A program made the translations under genes and the position numbers. DNA of 64,000 nt from Paenibacillus tengchongensis (GTDB taxonomy: Bacteria > Bacillota > Bacilli > Paenibacillales > Paenibacillaceae). Below, one piece after another: positions 35,430 through 43,674 of this stretch (positions are counted from its first letter, which is position 1; each line of letters begins with the position of its first letter). The DNA lies in assembly GCF_008973665.1 (NCBI RefSeq), contig NZ_WACP01000004.1:1-64000 (forward strand), given 5' to 3'. The notes under the pieces are model-generated. The model was not told the origin of the DNA, ran no database searches, and saw only the letters and a list, made by a program, of their open reading frames with translations.

Positions 35430-36182
35430 CAAGTAGCGGCATCTGTGTCCGTAAGGAGTCAGCGGTATAACCTGCTTTTTTCTTCTGATTGCTGCGTAAT
35501 CCGAGCTCCTTCATGTACACTCCCACAGTGCGCTCATTAATGGTCTCGCCTTCCTGATGGAGCAGCTTTGTAATCCGCGGCGCGCCGTACCGCTGCTATG
35601 AAGCGGAAAAATGGTGCAAAATCCGTTCCATCAGCCGCTGCTTCTGCAATTCCTGTGCGCTGGGTTCCCGGCTGAGCCAGGCATAGTAACCGCTCCGTGA
35701 GACTTTTAGTACCTTGCACATCTTCTTCAAAGGGAAAAGGGAACGGTGCTCTTCCATAAACTGAAATATCAGCTCTTTGGGTGGCTGAAGATATGCGTTG
35801 CTTTTTTTTAGGAAGGCCAGTTCTTCCTTGGTGTTAGCGAGCTTAAGTTCTGTCCTTTGGAGCTGACGACGCAGCTCTTCCAATTCAGCTTCATGATCGT
35901 GTACCGGGTCTTCCTCTACTGCAGGTCCCGGATTTTGGTATTGGCCCTTCCATTTATACAAGGTGCTTTTCGGTATATTTAAATCTTTAGCAAGTTCGTC
36001 AAGCGTTTTGTTTTGTTCTGCGATAATCGTACCGTCTGCTGTTTAAATTCCTCGCTGTACCGTTGCCGGTATTTAACCATCTGGGCCACCTCCGCAGATT
36101 TTCTTAACTCCTTATTGCTAGCCTGTTAACGGCTGTCCATTTTTCATTTAAGATCAGTGTGTCCGTTGACTTTGAGGGTCCA
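35430..36182 (-). mobile_element. Decayed IS3-family (IS150-group) insertion sequence
   Basis: On the minus strand, orfA starts at 36080 (MVKYRQRYSEEFKQQTVR, with GGAGGTGG upstream). A one-base deletion near 36030 shifts it into IIAEQNKTLDELAKDLNIPK, a transposase helix-turn-helix. The A8 run near 35806-35813 is the expected programmed frameshift site, but here orfA and orfB lie in one frame (EEHRSLFPLKKMCKVLKVS). A further frameshift near 35597 separates YGAPRITKLLHQEGETINERTV. Sequence ends around TADSLRTQMP, before any DDE catalytic residue. The outer end is near 36182 (GGACCCTCAAAGT). It is a non-autonomous remnant. Confidence 0.85.
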
Positions 36183-36290
36183 GCTCCCCTGCGTCCAGTA
36201 TACCGTAAATTTGACTAACCGGCAGGTACTGGTTATATTATGGGCAAACGCCCCGGCCCGGTCCGGGGGCTGCAACCGGAGGCCTGATTG

Positions 36291-36989
36291 ATGTTTAAAA
36301 TACTGATTGTCGAGGATGACCAGGGACTTGTGGCACTGCTGCAGGAATATTTACATAAGTTTGGATACGAGACACAGGCGGTACGCGATTTTGATGAGGT
36401 GCGGAGCCAGTTTGAAGCCTTTGCTCCGCATCTGGTGCTGCTGGATGTCAATCTGCCCCGCTTCGACGGCTACTACTGGTGCCGCCAGATCCGGGGCATA
36501 TCTACCTGCCCGATTCTGTTCATCTCCGCCCGCGACGGCAAAATGGAGCAGGTGATGGCGCTGGAAAACGGTGCAGACGATTACATCACCAAGCCGTTCG
36601 ATTATGAGATTGCCATCGCCAAAATCAAAAGCCATCTCCGCCGTGCTTACGGCTCCTACGCGGCCGGCGGACAGGAACGCAGCCTGCATGTAGACGGGCT
36701 GACGCTGGATGTAGAGCGGCTTGTCCTCACGCGGGGCGGAGAGAAGGTCGATCTCAGCCATACCGAGGCGAAGATTCTCGATGAGCTGATGCAGAAGAAC
36801 GGCCGGGTCGTCACCCGCGACCGGCTGCTGGAGAAGATCTGGGACGATCAGGCGTTTGTCGACGACAATACGCTGAATGTCTATGTTACCCGTGTACGCA
36901 AAAAGCTGGCCGCGCTGGGCATACAAGACGGCCTGCAGACAGTACGCGGCCAAGGCTACCGACTTCAAGCGAATTGGGGAGATGAGTGA
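36291..36989 (+). CDS. BceR-like response regulator
   Basis: A 232-residue OmpR-family response regulator. The receiver domain has the phospho-Asp in VLLDVNLPRFDGYYWCRQIR and the switch Lys in DDYITKPFDYE. The C-terminal winged helix carries HTEAKILDELMQKNGRVVTRDRLLEKIW and the wing YVTRVRKKL. Its sequence resembles BceR, which senses flux through a cognate peptide-detoxification ABC transporter. The ATG at 36291 has GGAGG eight bases upstream. The kinase gene begins immediately after its stop, so translation is coupled. Confidence 0.92.
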   Translation: MFKILIVEDDQGLVALLQEYLHKFGYETQAVRDFDEVRSQFEAFAPHLVLLDVNLPRFDGYYWCRQIRGISTCPILFISARDGKMEQVMALENGADDYITKPFDYEIAIAKIKSHLRRAYGSYAAGGQERSLHVDGLTLDVERLVLTRGGEKVDLSHTEAKILDELMQKNGRVVTRDRLLEKIWDDQAFVDDNTLNVYVTRVRKKLAALGIQDGLQTVRGQGYRLQANWGDE

Positions 36990-37964
36990 GTGAAGCTTTT
37001 TTTGCGGGAACAGACGCCTTTGATTACGGTATATCTGGCCCAGCTGCTGATGATTACCCTAGTATACCGGCTGGAGGGGGGCAGCGGGATGAACGTGAGC
37101 CTGTACGCTGCTCTGCTCAGCACCTGTCTGCTGCTGGCTTATTTGGCATACCGTTATTTCACAAACCGTTCCTTCTATATAAGGCTGCAGAATCTGCCGT
37201 CCTCCCTGGAGGAATGCGGGGGCCCGGAGCAGAGCTCGCCGCTGGCGGAGAGTCTGCGGGCTCTGCTGGCCCGGCAATTCCGGCTCTACCAGAGCGATTT
37301 GCACAGCTACCGCCACAAGCTGGAGGAGCATATTCATTTCATTAACCAGTGGGTCCACGGGATGAAGACGCCGCTGTCCGTGATTCACCTGATGATTCAG
37401 GATATGGACGGGATGCCTTTCTCGGCAATAGGAGATGAGCTGGACCGGCTGAAAAAGGGCCTGGACACGGTGCTCTACACCGCACGGCTGGATACGTTCG
37501 AACATGATTTCTATGTGGAGCGGCTGAATCTGGAGGAAACGCTGCGGCGGGTAACGTCGGAGCAGAAGCGGCTGTTCATCCGCAAACGGGTATTTCCGTC
37601 CATTGAAGCGGACAAAAGCATCCATATTACCTCGGACGAGAAGTGGTTGTCCTTTGTGTTGACCCAGCTGATTACTAATGCGCTGCGCTATACGGTCGAT
37701 GAAGGGCGGATGGTGCACTTCCGCGGATACGAGCAGGAGCCGGGAAAGGCTGTACTGGAGGTGCGCGACGAAGGCGTAGGCATTCCGGCGGGCGATTTGC
37801 CGCGCGTGTTCGACGCTTATTTTACCGGGGTGAACGGCCGCAGCTTTCAGGAGTCCACCGGCATGGGACTATATCTGGTGAAGCAGATTTGCGGCAAACT
37901 GGGCCACCGGGTGGAGATCGACTCTGAGGTGGGCAAGGGGACCACGGTGCGGATCCTGTTCTGA
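36990..37964 (+). CDS. BceS-like intramembrane-sensing histidine kinase
   Basis: A 324-residue kinase with two N-terminal helices (TVYLAQLLMITLVYRL and YAALLSTCLLLAYLAY) separated by only a few residues, so it lacks an extracellular sensor domain. This is the hallmark of BceS-type kinases that read the state of their partner transporter. The H-box is FINQWVHGMKTPLSVIHL, the N-box QLITNALRYT, and the G-boxes DEGVGIP and GMGLYLVKQICG. The GTG start abuts the regulator's stop codon. The transporter genes lie 0.9 kb downstream. Confidence 0.92.
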   Translation: MKLFLREQTPLITVYLAQLLMITLVYRLEGGSGMNVSLYAALLSTCLLLAYLAYRYFTNRSFYIRLQNLPSSLEECGGPEQSSPLAESLRALLARQFRLYQSDLHSYRHKLEEHIHFINQWVHGMKTPLSVIHLMIQDMDGMPFSAIGDELDRLKKGLDTVLYTARLDTFEHDFYVERLNLEETLRRVTSEQKRLFIRKRVFPSIEADKSIHITSDEKWLSFVLTQLITNALRYTVDEGRMVHFRGYEQEPGKAVLEVRDEGVGIPAGDLPRVFDAYFTGVNGRSFQESTGMGLYLVKQICGKLGHRVEIDSEVGKGTTVRILF

Positions 37965-38338
37965 GGTGAAATTTCCAGCGTAATGGATAGGGCATGATGT
38001 AAGGAATTGTACAGAACCCGGACCTGCTTGCTTCATGGATGCGGCTGTTAAGCTGATCGGACTTCTTAGATGTATTTCCTACAACTAAATCGTCCCGCTA
38101 TAAATGAATTAACCGAATAAATGTATTCTGTACAATTAACTTGGGGGAATTGATCCCATTGTTCATAAATCAGCCGATATAGCTGTACAGAGTGCAATTA
38201 AGACTCTTATTAGCGGTGAAAGCTGAATAATAGATGTACAATCTGCAATTATTTTTATGACGCTGAACTTACAGATGGGGTGCGGGAACAATAATGCGGC
38301 ACCACCCTGTGCTCAGCCAGCTTTCATCTCAAAAACAG
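37965..38338. repeat. Intergenic region with repeat family C (4 copies)
   Basis: Four related units lie near 38067-38090, 38116-38140, 38176-38202 and 38226-38252, about 50 bases apart. Their consensus is ATAGATGTACA-N3-TGCAATTA. Further degenerate copies occur at 6775-6960 and at 59024-59050. No gene is present in this 374-base stretch. Confidence 0.7.
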
Positions 38339-38602
38339 CTAGCGGTAGCGCAAAATCAGCCCCACCACCGTCAGCACAACAGCCAGCGACAATGAGTTGG
38401 TGATCAGAAAGGCGAGGCCGACTCCTCCGGTCGCCAGATTGACCGCGTAAGCCTCCATCAGGCCGATGCCGAGCAGCATCAGCAGATAGGCGTTCAGGCT
38501 CAAATCGGCAACGGAACGGGTCTTCACTATCTTGGCGATCTGGGGAATCCAGCCCAGCGACAGAATCAGGCCGCCGATCAGCTGCAGCAGGGAGAAGAGC
38601 AT
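38339..38602 (-). CDS. SemiSWEET / PQ-loop small membrane protein
   Basis: An 87-residue protein with three transmembrane helices and the PQ-loop motif (LILSLGWIPQIAKIVKTRSVADLS), which matches the bacterial SemiSWEET fold: a half-transporter that dimerises to move small sugars. The length is typical (85-95 residues). CGAGGTG precedes the ATG. It lies between the two-component genes and the ABC genes on the opposite strand, which is unusual for a Bce module. A functional link is not supported by the sequence itself. Confidence 0.85.
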   Translation of the reverse strand: MLFSLLQLIGGLILSLGWIPQIAKIVKTRSVADLSLNAYLLMLLGIGLMEAYAVNLATGGVGLAFLITNSLSLAVVLTVVGLILRYR

Positions 38603-38771
38603 AGGTACACCTCGTGCTTTCTGCGGGATGAGGGCCTAACGGAAGGTCCTGTTTACGGTATATTCGCCGCAGTCAGATATGGTGCACCGGCACCAAACCA
38701 TATGTCTGATAGACAAGGCCGTAATCCGCCTGGGAGTCCACTGTAGAGAATTGCAGGCTGTTTTTTGCGGC

Positions 38772-38785
38772 TTACATTATTGTAA
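38772..38785 (+). promoter_or_regulatory. BceR-type binding box upstream of bceAB-like genes
   Basis: TTACATTATTGTAA exactly fits the published-type BceR consensus TNACA-N4-TGTAA, with extra TGTAAG nearby at 38793-38797. It lies 88 bases upstream of the ATPase TTG start and ahead of a TATAAT (38830-38835). This is a clear candidate target of the response regulator at 36291. Confidence 0.75.
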
Positions 38786-38873
38786 GTTGACTGTAAGTTT
38801 CAGAAATAGCAGCCTCCGGTTACTGTTTGTATAATGAAGACAATCCAGCTATAGGGAGAAGGAGCGAGAAGAC

Positions 38874-39644
38874 TTGCCCATCGTCGATGTCCACAATTTA
38901 TCCAAAATATATGAGGGCAAGGTGTCAACCCATGCGCTGAATCATATCCGGTTCGCGGTGGAGCCGGGGGAATTCATCGGCATCATGGGACCTTCCGGCA
39001 GCGGCAAAACAACGCTGCTGAACCTGCTCGCCGGGAGCGACGAGCCGACCTCGGGCGAAATACGGATCAACGGCCAGGATCCGAATGTGCTCTCCCGCAA
39101 TGACAAGGCGCTGTTCCGCCGCAAGGAGCTGGGATTTGTCTTTCAACATTTCAACCTGCTAGACACGCTGACTGTAGAGGAGAATATTGTGCTGCCGCTG
39201 ACACTGGCCGGTGCGTCCGTGTCCGAGATCGAACGGCGGCTGCAGGAGGTGGCGGCAAGGCTAGAGATTGTTCCGCTGCTGCCAAAGCGGACGTATGAGA
39301 TTTCCGGCGGGCAAATGCAGCGCGCGGCGATTGCGCGGGCGCTGATTCACCGCCCATCGCTTATTCTGGCGGATGAGCCGACCGGGAGCCTGGATTCACG
39401 GGCGGCGGGCGAAATTATGCAGCTCATGGCTGAAGTTAACGCCGCCGAAGGCGCCACGATTCTAATGGTAACGCATGATGCGCATAGCGCCAGCTTTTGC
39501 AACCGGGTGATCTTCATCAAGGACGGGCGGTTTTACAACGAAATGTACCGCGGCCAGAGCCGTGCAGCCTTCTTCCAGAACATTATCGACATGCTGTCGC
39601 TGATGGGGGGAGCGGGCCATGACGTTTCGGCAGTTCGCTTATAG
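38874..39644 (+). CDS. BceA-like ABC transporter ATPase
   Basis: A 256-residue ATPase of the MacB/BceA type. Walker A is GPSGSGKTT, the signature ISGGQMQRAAIARAL, Walker B LILADEPTGSLDS and the switch His in VTHDAHS. The C-terminal extension (FYNEMYRGQSRAAFFQNIIDML) is characteristic of BceA proteins. It pairs with the FtsX-type permease whose ATG overlaps its 3' end by 26 bases. TTG is the start codon, with GAAGGAGCG upstream. BceAB frees undecaprenyl pyrophosphate from antimicrobial peptides. Confidence 0.93.
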   Translation: MPIVDVHNLSKIYEGKVSTHALNHIRFAVEPGEFIGIMGPSGSGKTTLLNLLAGSDEPTSGEIRINGQDPNVLSRNDKALFRRKELGFVFQHFNLLDTLTVEENIVLPLTLAGASVSEIERRLQEVAARLEIVPLLPKRTYEISGGQMQRAAIARALIHRPSLILADEPTGSLDSRAAGEIMQLMAEVNAAEGATILMVTHDAHSASFCNRVIFIKDGRFYNEMYRGQSRAAFFQNIIDMLSLMGGAGHDVSAVRL

Positions 39645-41565
39645 AAATGTAATCCGCAACAAGCGTAAATACGCCGCTTATTTTGTCAGCAGCGCCTTCT
39701 CCGTGATGATCTTCTTCCTGTGTGCGCTCTTTGTCTTTCATCCGAATATCGCCGGGGATATGATCCTCCGTACGGCGGCCGATACGATGCTGGCGGCGGA
39801 AGGCATTATCTTTGTGTTCTGCTCGCTGTTTGTGCTGGTGTCGGTCGGCAGCTTCCTGCAGTCGCGGCGGACCGAATTCGGTATACTGCTGATGCACGGC
39901 ATGACGAAGCGGCAGCTGAATACGATGGTCTTTCTGGAGAATATGATCATCGGCAGCACTGCCATTGTCAGCGGAACCCTGCTTGGCCTTCTGCTCGGCA
40001 AGCTGTTCCTGATGATCGGCTCCGGCTTCCTGGGCATCGCGCCGCTTCCGTTCTATCTCTCCTGGCACGCGCCGGTGCTGACGGTCTGCAGCTTTGCGCT
40101 GCTGTTTATACTGATCTCGCTGTCCACCTTCGCCTTCATCGGCAATGAGTCACGCGGGATGTTCCAGGCCGGACGGCGGGGGGAAGAAGCGCCGAAGGGT
40201 TCCGCTCCGCTTGCGGTGCTGTCGGCAGTGCTGCTGCTGGGCGGCTATGTGCTGGCAGCGACAACGGGTGCAGCCACGGTGGAGCGGATGATGGCTCCCG
40301 TCGTACTCATTACCGTACTCGGCACCTATCTCTTCTATACCCAGCTGAGCCAGTACCTGGTCGGCAGGGTGCGGAAGAAGCGCCGACTTTACTGGAGACG
40401 CACGAATATCATCACGTTCTCCGGGCTGTCCTACCGCTGGAAGGATAACGGGCGGATGTTCTTTATGGTCACGATCGTGTCCGCGGTATCGTTTACCTCG
40501 GTTGGCGTGTTCGCCTCGATTCATACGTTATCGCGGGAGCTGCAGCTGGATTATCCGGCGGCTGTCGGCTACGTCGCCAAGGGCGGGTACAGAGGTTTGA
40601 CGCCGGAGCGGGATTTGGCCGGCATCGCCGCCGAACTGGACCGGCTGGGAGAGCCTTATGCCACACTGACCATTCCGATCAAATATGCGGAGGTCGCCTC
40701 GCAGACCGGACCGGACCGGACTGAACGGCTGCCGCTCATGGCCTACAGCGATTACCTGCAGGCCCTGAAGCTGGCCGGGTTCTCCCCGCAGGAGCCGCCA
40801 CTGGAAGGGGGCGAGGGCCTCGTCATGATCGGCTCGCAACGAGACCGCAGCCTGACCGCTGACCGGGTAAGGGCGGTTTATACGCTGAAGCAGGGCACGG
40901 TGATTGAGGAGACCGGCTATACGGGACATGTGCCCATTGCCGAGTATCTGTTGCCGGAGCTGGACGGCCGGGACGGCGGAGATTTTAGCGGAATTGTGGT
41001 CAGCGACAGCCTGTTCGCCGCAGTGACGCCGGTGCAAAGGGACTGGTACACAGGCTTTTACATGAAGAATTTCGAGCGGACCGTCGGGATTGCCGCAGGG
41101 CTGGCGGAGAAGGGCAAGGTCGCCCACGAGAACGACAAGCCTTATGCCGTTGTGGTCAGCGGCACGCTGTTTGAAATCCAGCGCACCTTGTACAGCACGA
41201 TGCTGTTTGCATCGCTGCTGGTGGGCACGGTCTTTTTTATCGCGGCAGGCAGCTTCCTGTATTTCCGGCTATACATGGATTTGGACCATGACCGGCTCCA
41301 ATACGCAACGCTGGCCAAAATGGGCCTGACGGAAACGGAGCTGAACCGGACAGTAACACTTCAATTGGCCCTGATGTTCTTCGTGCCGGTGGGGCTGGCG
41401 GTGCTGCACAGCCTGTTCGCATTCATTGCGCTGCAAAGATTGTTCTACTTGTCGATCGTCCTCGAGACGGGAGCGGTGCTGCTTGGCTATCTGGCGGCCC
41501 AGGGGCTGTATTTCTTCATGATCCGCAGCCGTTATTTGCGCAACCTGAAGAAAAATTTGATCTGA
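39619..41565 (+). CDS. BceB-like ABC permease (FtsX family)
   Basis: A 648-residue permease with ten predicted transmembrane helices and a large extracytoplasmic domain of about 220 residues between helices 7 and 8 (QLDYPAAVGYVAKGGYRG to AVVVSGTLFEIQRTLY), the characteristic BceB architecture. The N-terminus MTFRQFAYRNVIRNKRKYAAYF matches this family. It overlaps the ATPase gene by 26 bases and is followed after 16 bases by dedA, forming one transcript. With the intramembrane-sensing kinase it should detect and relieve peptide attack on lipid II cycle intermediates. The resisted antibiotic cannot be told from sequence. Confidence 0.92.
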   Translation: MTFRQFAYRNVIRNKRKYAAYFVSSAFSVMIFFLCALFVFHPNIAGDMILRTAADTMLAAEGIIFVFCSLFVLVSVGSFLQSRRTEFGILLMHGMTKRQLNTMVFLENMIIGSTAIVSGTLLGLLLGKLFLMIGSGFLGIAPLPFYLSWHAPVLTVCSFALLFILISLSTFAFIGNESRGMFQAGRRGEEAPKGSAPLAVLSAVLLLGGYVLAATTGAATVERMMAPVVLITVLGTYLFYTQLSQYLVGRVRKKRRLYWRRTNIITFSGLSYRWKDNGRMFFMVTIVSAVSFTSVGVFASIHTLSRELQLDYPAAVGYVAKGGYRGLTPERDLAGIAAELDRLGEPYATLTIPIKYAEVASQTGPDRTERLPLMAYSDYLQALKLAGFSPQEPPLEGGEGLVMIGSQRDRSLTADRVRAVYTLKQGTVIEETGYTGHVPIAEYLLPELDGRDGGDFSGIVVSDSLFAAVTPVQRDWYTGFYMKNFERTVGIAAGLAEKGKVAHENDKPYAVVVSGTLFEIQRTLYSTMLFASLLVGTVFFIAAGSFLYFRLYMDLDHDRLQYATLAKMGLTETELNRTVTLQLALMFFVPVGLAVLHSLFAFIALQRLFYLSIVLETGAVLLGYLAAQGLYFFMIRSRYLRNLKKNLI

Positions 41566-41581
41566 CGCGGAGGTCAGGACC

Positions 41582-42214
41582 ATGAAAACTTGGATTACCG
41601 ATATTATGGAGCAGTTCGGCTATTTAGGCATCTTTCTGATGCTGGCGCTGGAAAATATTTTTCCGCCGATTCCTTCGGAGATTATTCTGCCGTTCGGCGG
41701 CTTTATGACAACCACCAGCGGGCTGACGATTCCCGGCGTGCTTGTGGCCTCGACTCTGGGCTCTCTGCTGGGGGCTGTCATCCTGTACTGGATCGGCCGG
41801 CTGCTGGACGTGGAGAGGCTGGAGCGCATTGTCGACCGCTGGGGCGGCATTATCCGCATTAAGAAGAGCGATATCCGCAAAGCGGACGCCTGGTTTGACA
41901 AATACGGCTACTGGACGGTGCTGTTCTGCCGGATGGTGCCGCTCGTGCGCAGCCTGATTTCGATCCCGGCAGGGATGTCGAATATGAAGTTCGGAGTGTT
42001 CATGATCTTCACCACGATCGGCACCCTGGGCTGGAACACGCTGCTGGTGCTGCTGGGAGCTGCGCTCGGCGAGAATTGGGAGGATATCGGCGGATACATT
42101 GATACGTATTCCAATTTCGTATATGCGCTGCTGGCGGCGGGCATCGTCGTGCTCGGCATACTCTTTTTCCGCAAACGCCAGCGGAACGGCAAGGCCGCAG
42201 GCAATGCCGATTAA
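41582..42214 (+). CDS. DedA-family membrane protein
   Basis: A 210-residue DedA/SNARE-associated protein with the re-entrant loop segment PPIPSEIILPFGGF, the family motif FCRMVPLVRSLISIPAGMSNMKFGVFM and GTLGWNTLLVLLGA. DedA proteins of the UptA type return undecaprenyl phosphate to the inner leaflet. Other DedA members handle other lipids, so the exact role is inferred. It starts 16 bases after the BceB-like gene (GGAGGTC upstream) and precedes uppP, so all of these genes handle the same lipid carrier. Confidence 0.9.
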   Translation: MKTWITDIMEQFGYLGIFLMLALENIFPPIPSEIILPFGGFMTTTSGLTIPGVLVASTLGSLLGAVILYWIGRLLDVERLERIVDRWGGIIRIKKSDIRKADAWFDKYGYWTVLFCRMVPLVRSLISIPAGMSNMKFGVFMIFTTIGTLGWNTLLVLLGAALGENWEDIGGYIDTYSNFVYALLAAGIVVLGILFFRKRQRNGKAAGNAD

Positions 42215-42349
42215 CAGATGGGCGATAGCCCGCTGACCCGGGATAATCCAATAGAAGTTCCGCTGCTAAACAGATGTAGATAAGGCCCAAGAGACAATGG
42301 GCTATCCAAATTGTACTCCACGGAGTGGAGGCTAATAAGGGGGAGAACC

Positions 42350-43210
42350 ATGGAGCTGCTCACGATTATTAAAGCCATCATACTCGGAATTGTGGAAGGA
42401 TTAACGGAATTTGCTCCGGTATCCTCCACGGGCCACATGATTATTGTTGATGATATGTGGCTGAAGTCGCAGGAATTTCTCGGAAAATATACGGCCAACA
42501 CGTTCAAAATCGTCATCCAGCTCGGCTCGATCCTCGCGGTCGTCGTAGTGTTCCGCAACCGGTTCATCGACCTGCTCGGCCTGAAGCGCTTCAGCCGCAA
42601 GGAGCTGGCGGCAGTACCTGACGGTCAGCCGCAGGTTGAGACCTCCGGCCGCCTCAAGCTGGCGCAGGTCATCGTGGGCCTGATTCCGGCCGGTATCCTG
42701 GGCGTTCTATTCGAAGATTATATTGATGAGCATCTGTTCTCTACCTCAACGGTGCTGATCGGACTGGTCATCGGGGCCATCTTTATGATTATTGCCGACC
42801 GTTTCGCCCCCAAGCAGGTGAAGGTGGAAACCGTCGACCAGATTACATACCGGCAGGCGTTGTCGGTCGGGCTGGTGCAGTGCCTGTCGCTGTGGCCGGG
42901 CTTCTCGCGCTCCGGCTCGACGATCTCCGGCGGCGTGCTGCTGGGCATGAGCCACCGTGCGGCAGCTGACTTCACATTCATTATGGCGGTGCCGATTATG
43001 GCCGGGGCGAGCCTGATTTCGCTGGTTAAGAACTGGGAGTATTTCACAGCCGACGCACTGCCGTTCTTTATTGCCGGCTTCATCAGCGCGTTCGTGTTCG
43101 CACTGATTTCCATCCGCTTCTTCCTGAAGCTGATCAACCGGATCAAGCTGGTGCCGTTCGCCATTTACCGGATTGTGCTGGCTGCCGTAGTTTATCTGGT
43201 GTGGTTTTAA
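42350..43210 (+). CDS. uppP: Undecaprenyl-diphosphatase (bacitracin-resistance type)
   Basis: A 286-residue integral membrane phosphatase of the BacA/UppP family, which converts undecaprenyl pyrophosphate to the monophosphate carrier. The two catalytic motifs are present: EGLTEFAPVSSTGHM (with Ala where Leu is usual) and WPGFSRSGSTISGG. AAGGGGGAG precedes the ATG at 42350. An upstream in-frame GTA-region extension lacks a start. The 135-base gap after dedA contains no terminator that I can see, so co-transcription with the Bce genes is possible. Bacitracin binds its substrate, in line with a Bce context. Confidence 0.94.
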   Translation: MELLTIIKAIILGIVEGLTEFAPVSSTGHMIIVDDMWLKSQEFLGKYTANTFKIVIQLGSILAVVVVFRNRFIDLLGLKRFSRKELAAVPDGQPQVETSGRLKLAQVIVGLIPAGILGVLFEDYIDEHLFSTSTVLIGLVIGAIFMIIADRFAPKQVKVETVDQITYRQALSVGLVQCLSLWPGFSRSGSTISGGVLLGMSHRAAADFTFIMAVPIMAGASLISLVKNWEYFTADALPFFIAGFISAFVFALISIRFFLKLINRIKLVPFAIYRIVLAAVVYLVWF

Positions 43211-43260
43211 TTATAAGAGAAAGCCGATTTCAAGAGCAGGCCGATTGGCTGTAAGTGCAC

Positions 43261-43291
43261 CGCGTCTCCGGTTCCGGGGACGCGTTTTTTT
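43261..43291 (+). terminator. Terminator of the Bce/uppP cluster
   Basis: CGCGTCTCCGG pairs with CCGGGGACGCG and is followed by seven T residues. Confidence 0.9.
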
Positions 43292-43674
43292 GTGCTGCTA
43301 CCTATAATGTGGAGCGGATTATAGTTTTTGTTTATAGGGTGATCCGGGGGCTCGCGGGCAATGTCCGGTCCGGCGGGCAGGGAGGGGAGAGCCGTACTCA
43401 CGGCAGAATCTTGCTCTACGCTTTATGGGAGCTTGCAGCTGCAGCAGGAAGGATTCTCCACCCGCTATAGCTAACACGTATAGCCGGATACGCTCCAGGT
43501 CTATTGCCGCGCCGCAGGAGATTCAGTATGATGGCATCAGTTCCCAAAGGGATTTCAGAGAATAGGTTAACCGCCGGGGCTAACGGCAGCGGAGCAGCCG
43601 GGCAGTTCCCGATCATCAGCTCAATAAGATAAAACGTATAACAACGACAATACAACAATCAGGAGGATGGAGAA
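43292..43674 (+). promoter_or_regulatory. Long structured leader upstream of metE, type not identified
   Basis: About 380 bases precede metE. A TATAAT (43314-43319) could start a leader of about 350 bases. Within it GCCGT-N4-ACGGC (43391-43404) and AGAATC...GATTCT (43405-43457) form hairpins, and TCCC-N3-GGGA lies near 43545. I find no S-box (GAGGTGGAGGGA-type core), no T-box sequence and no B12 box, the usual controls of metE. The last 20 bases hold AGGAGGATGG for translation. Confidence 0.4.

Noticed and set aside
38339..38602. SemiSWEET gene as part of the Bce system
   Set aside because: It lies on the opposite strand with its own start signals and no known link to peptide resistance.
43292..43674. 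SAM (S-box), T-box or cobalamin riboswitch upstream of metE
   Set aside because: None of the conserved cores is present; only generic hairpins are seen.
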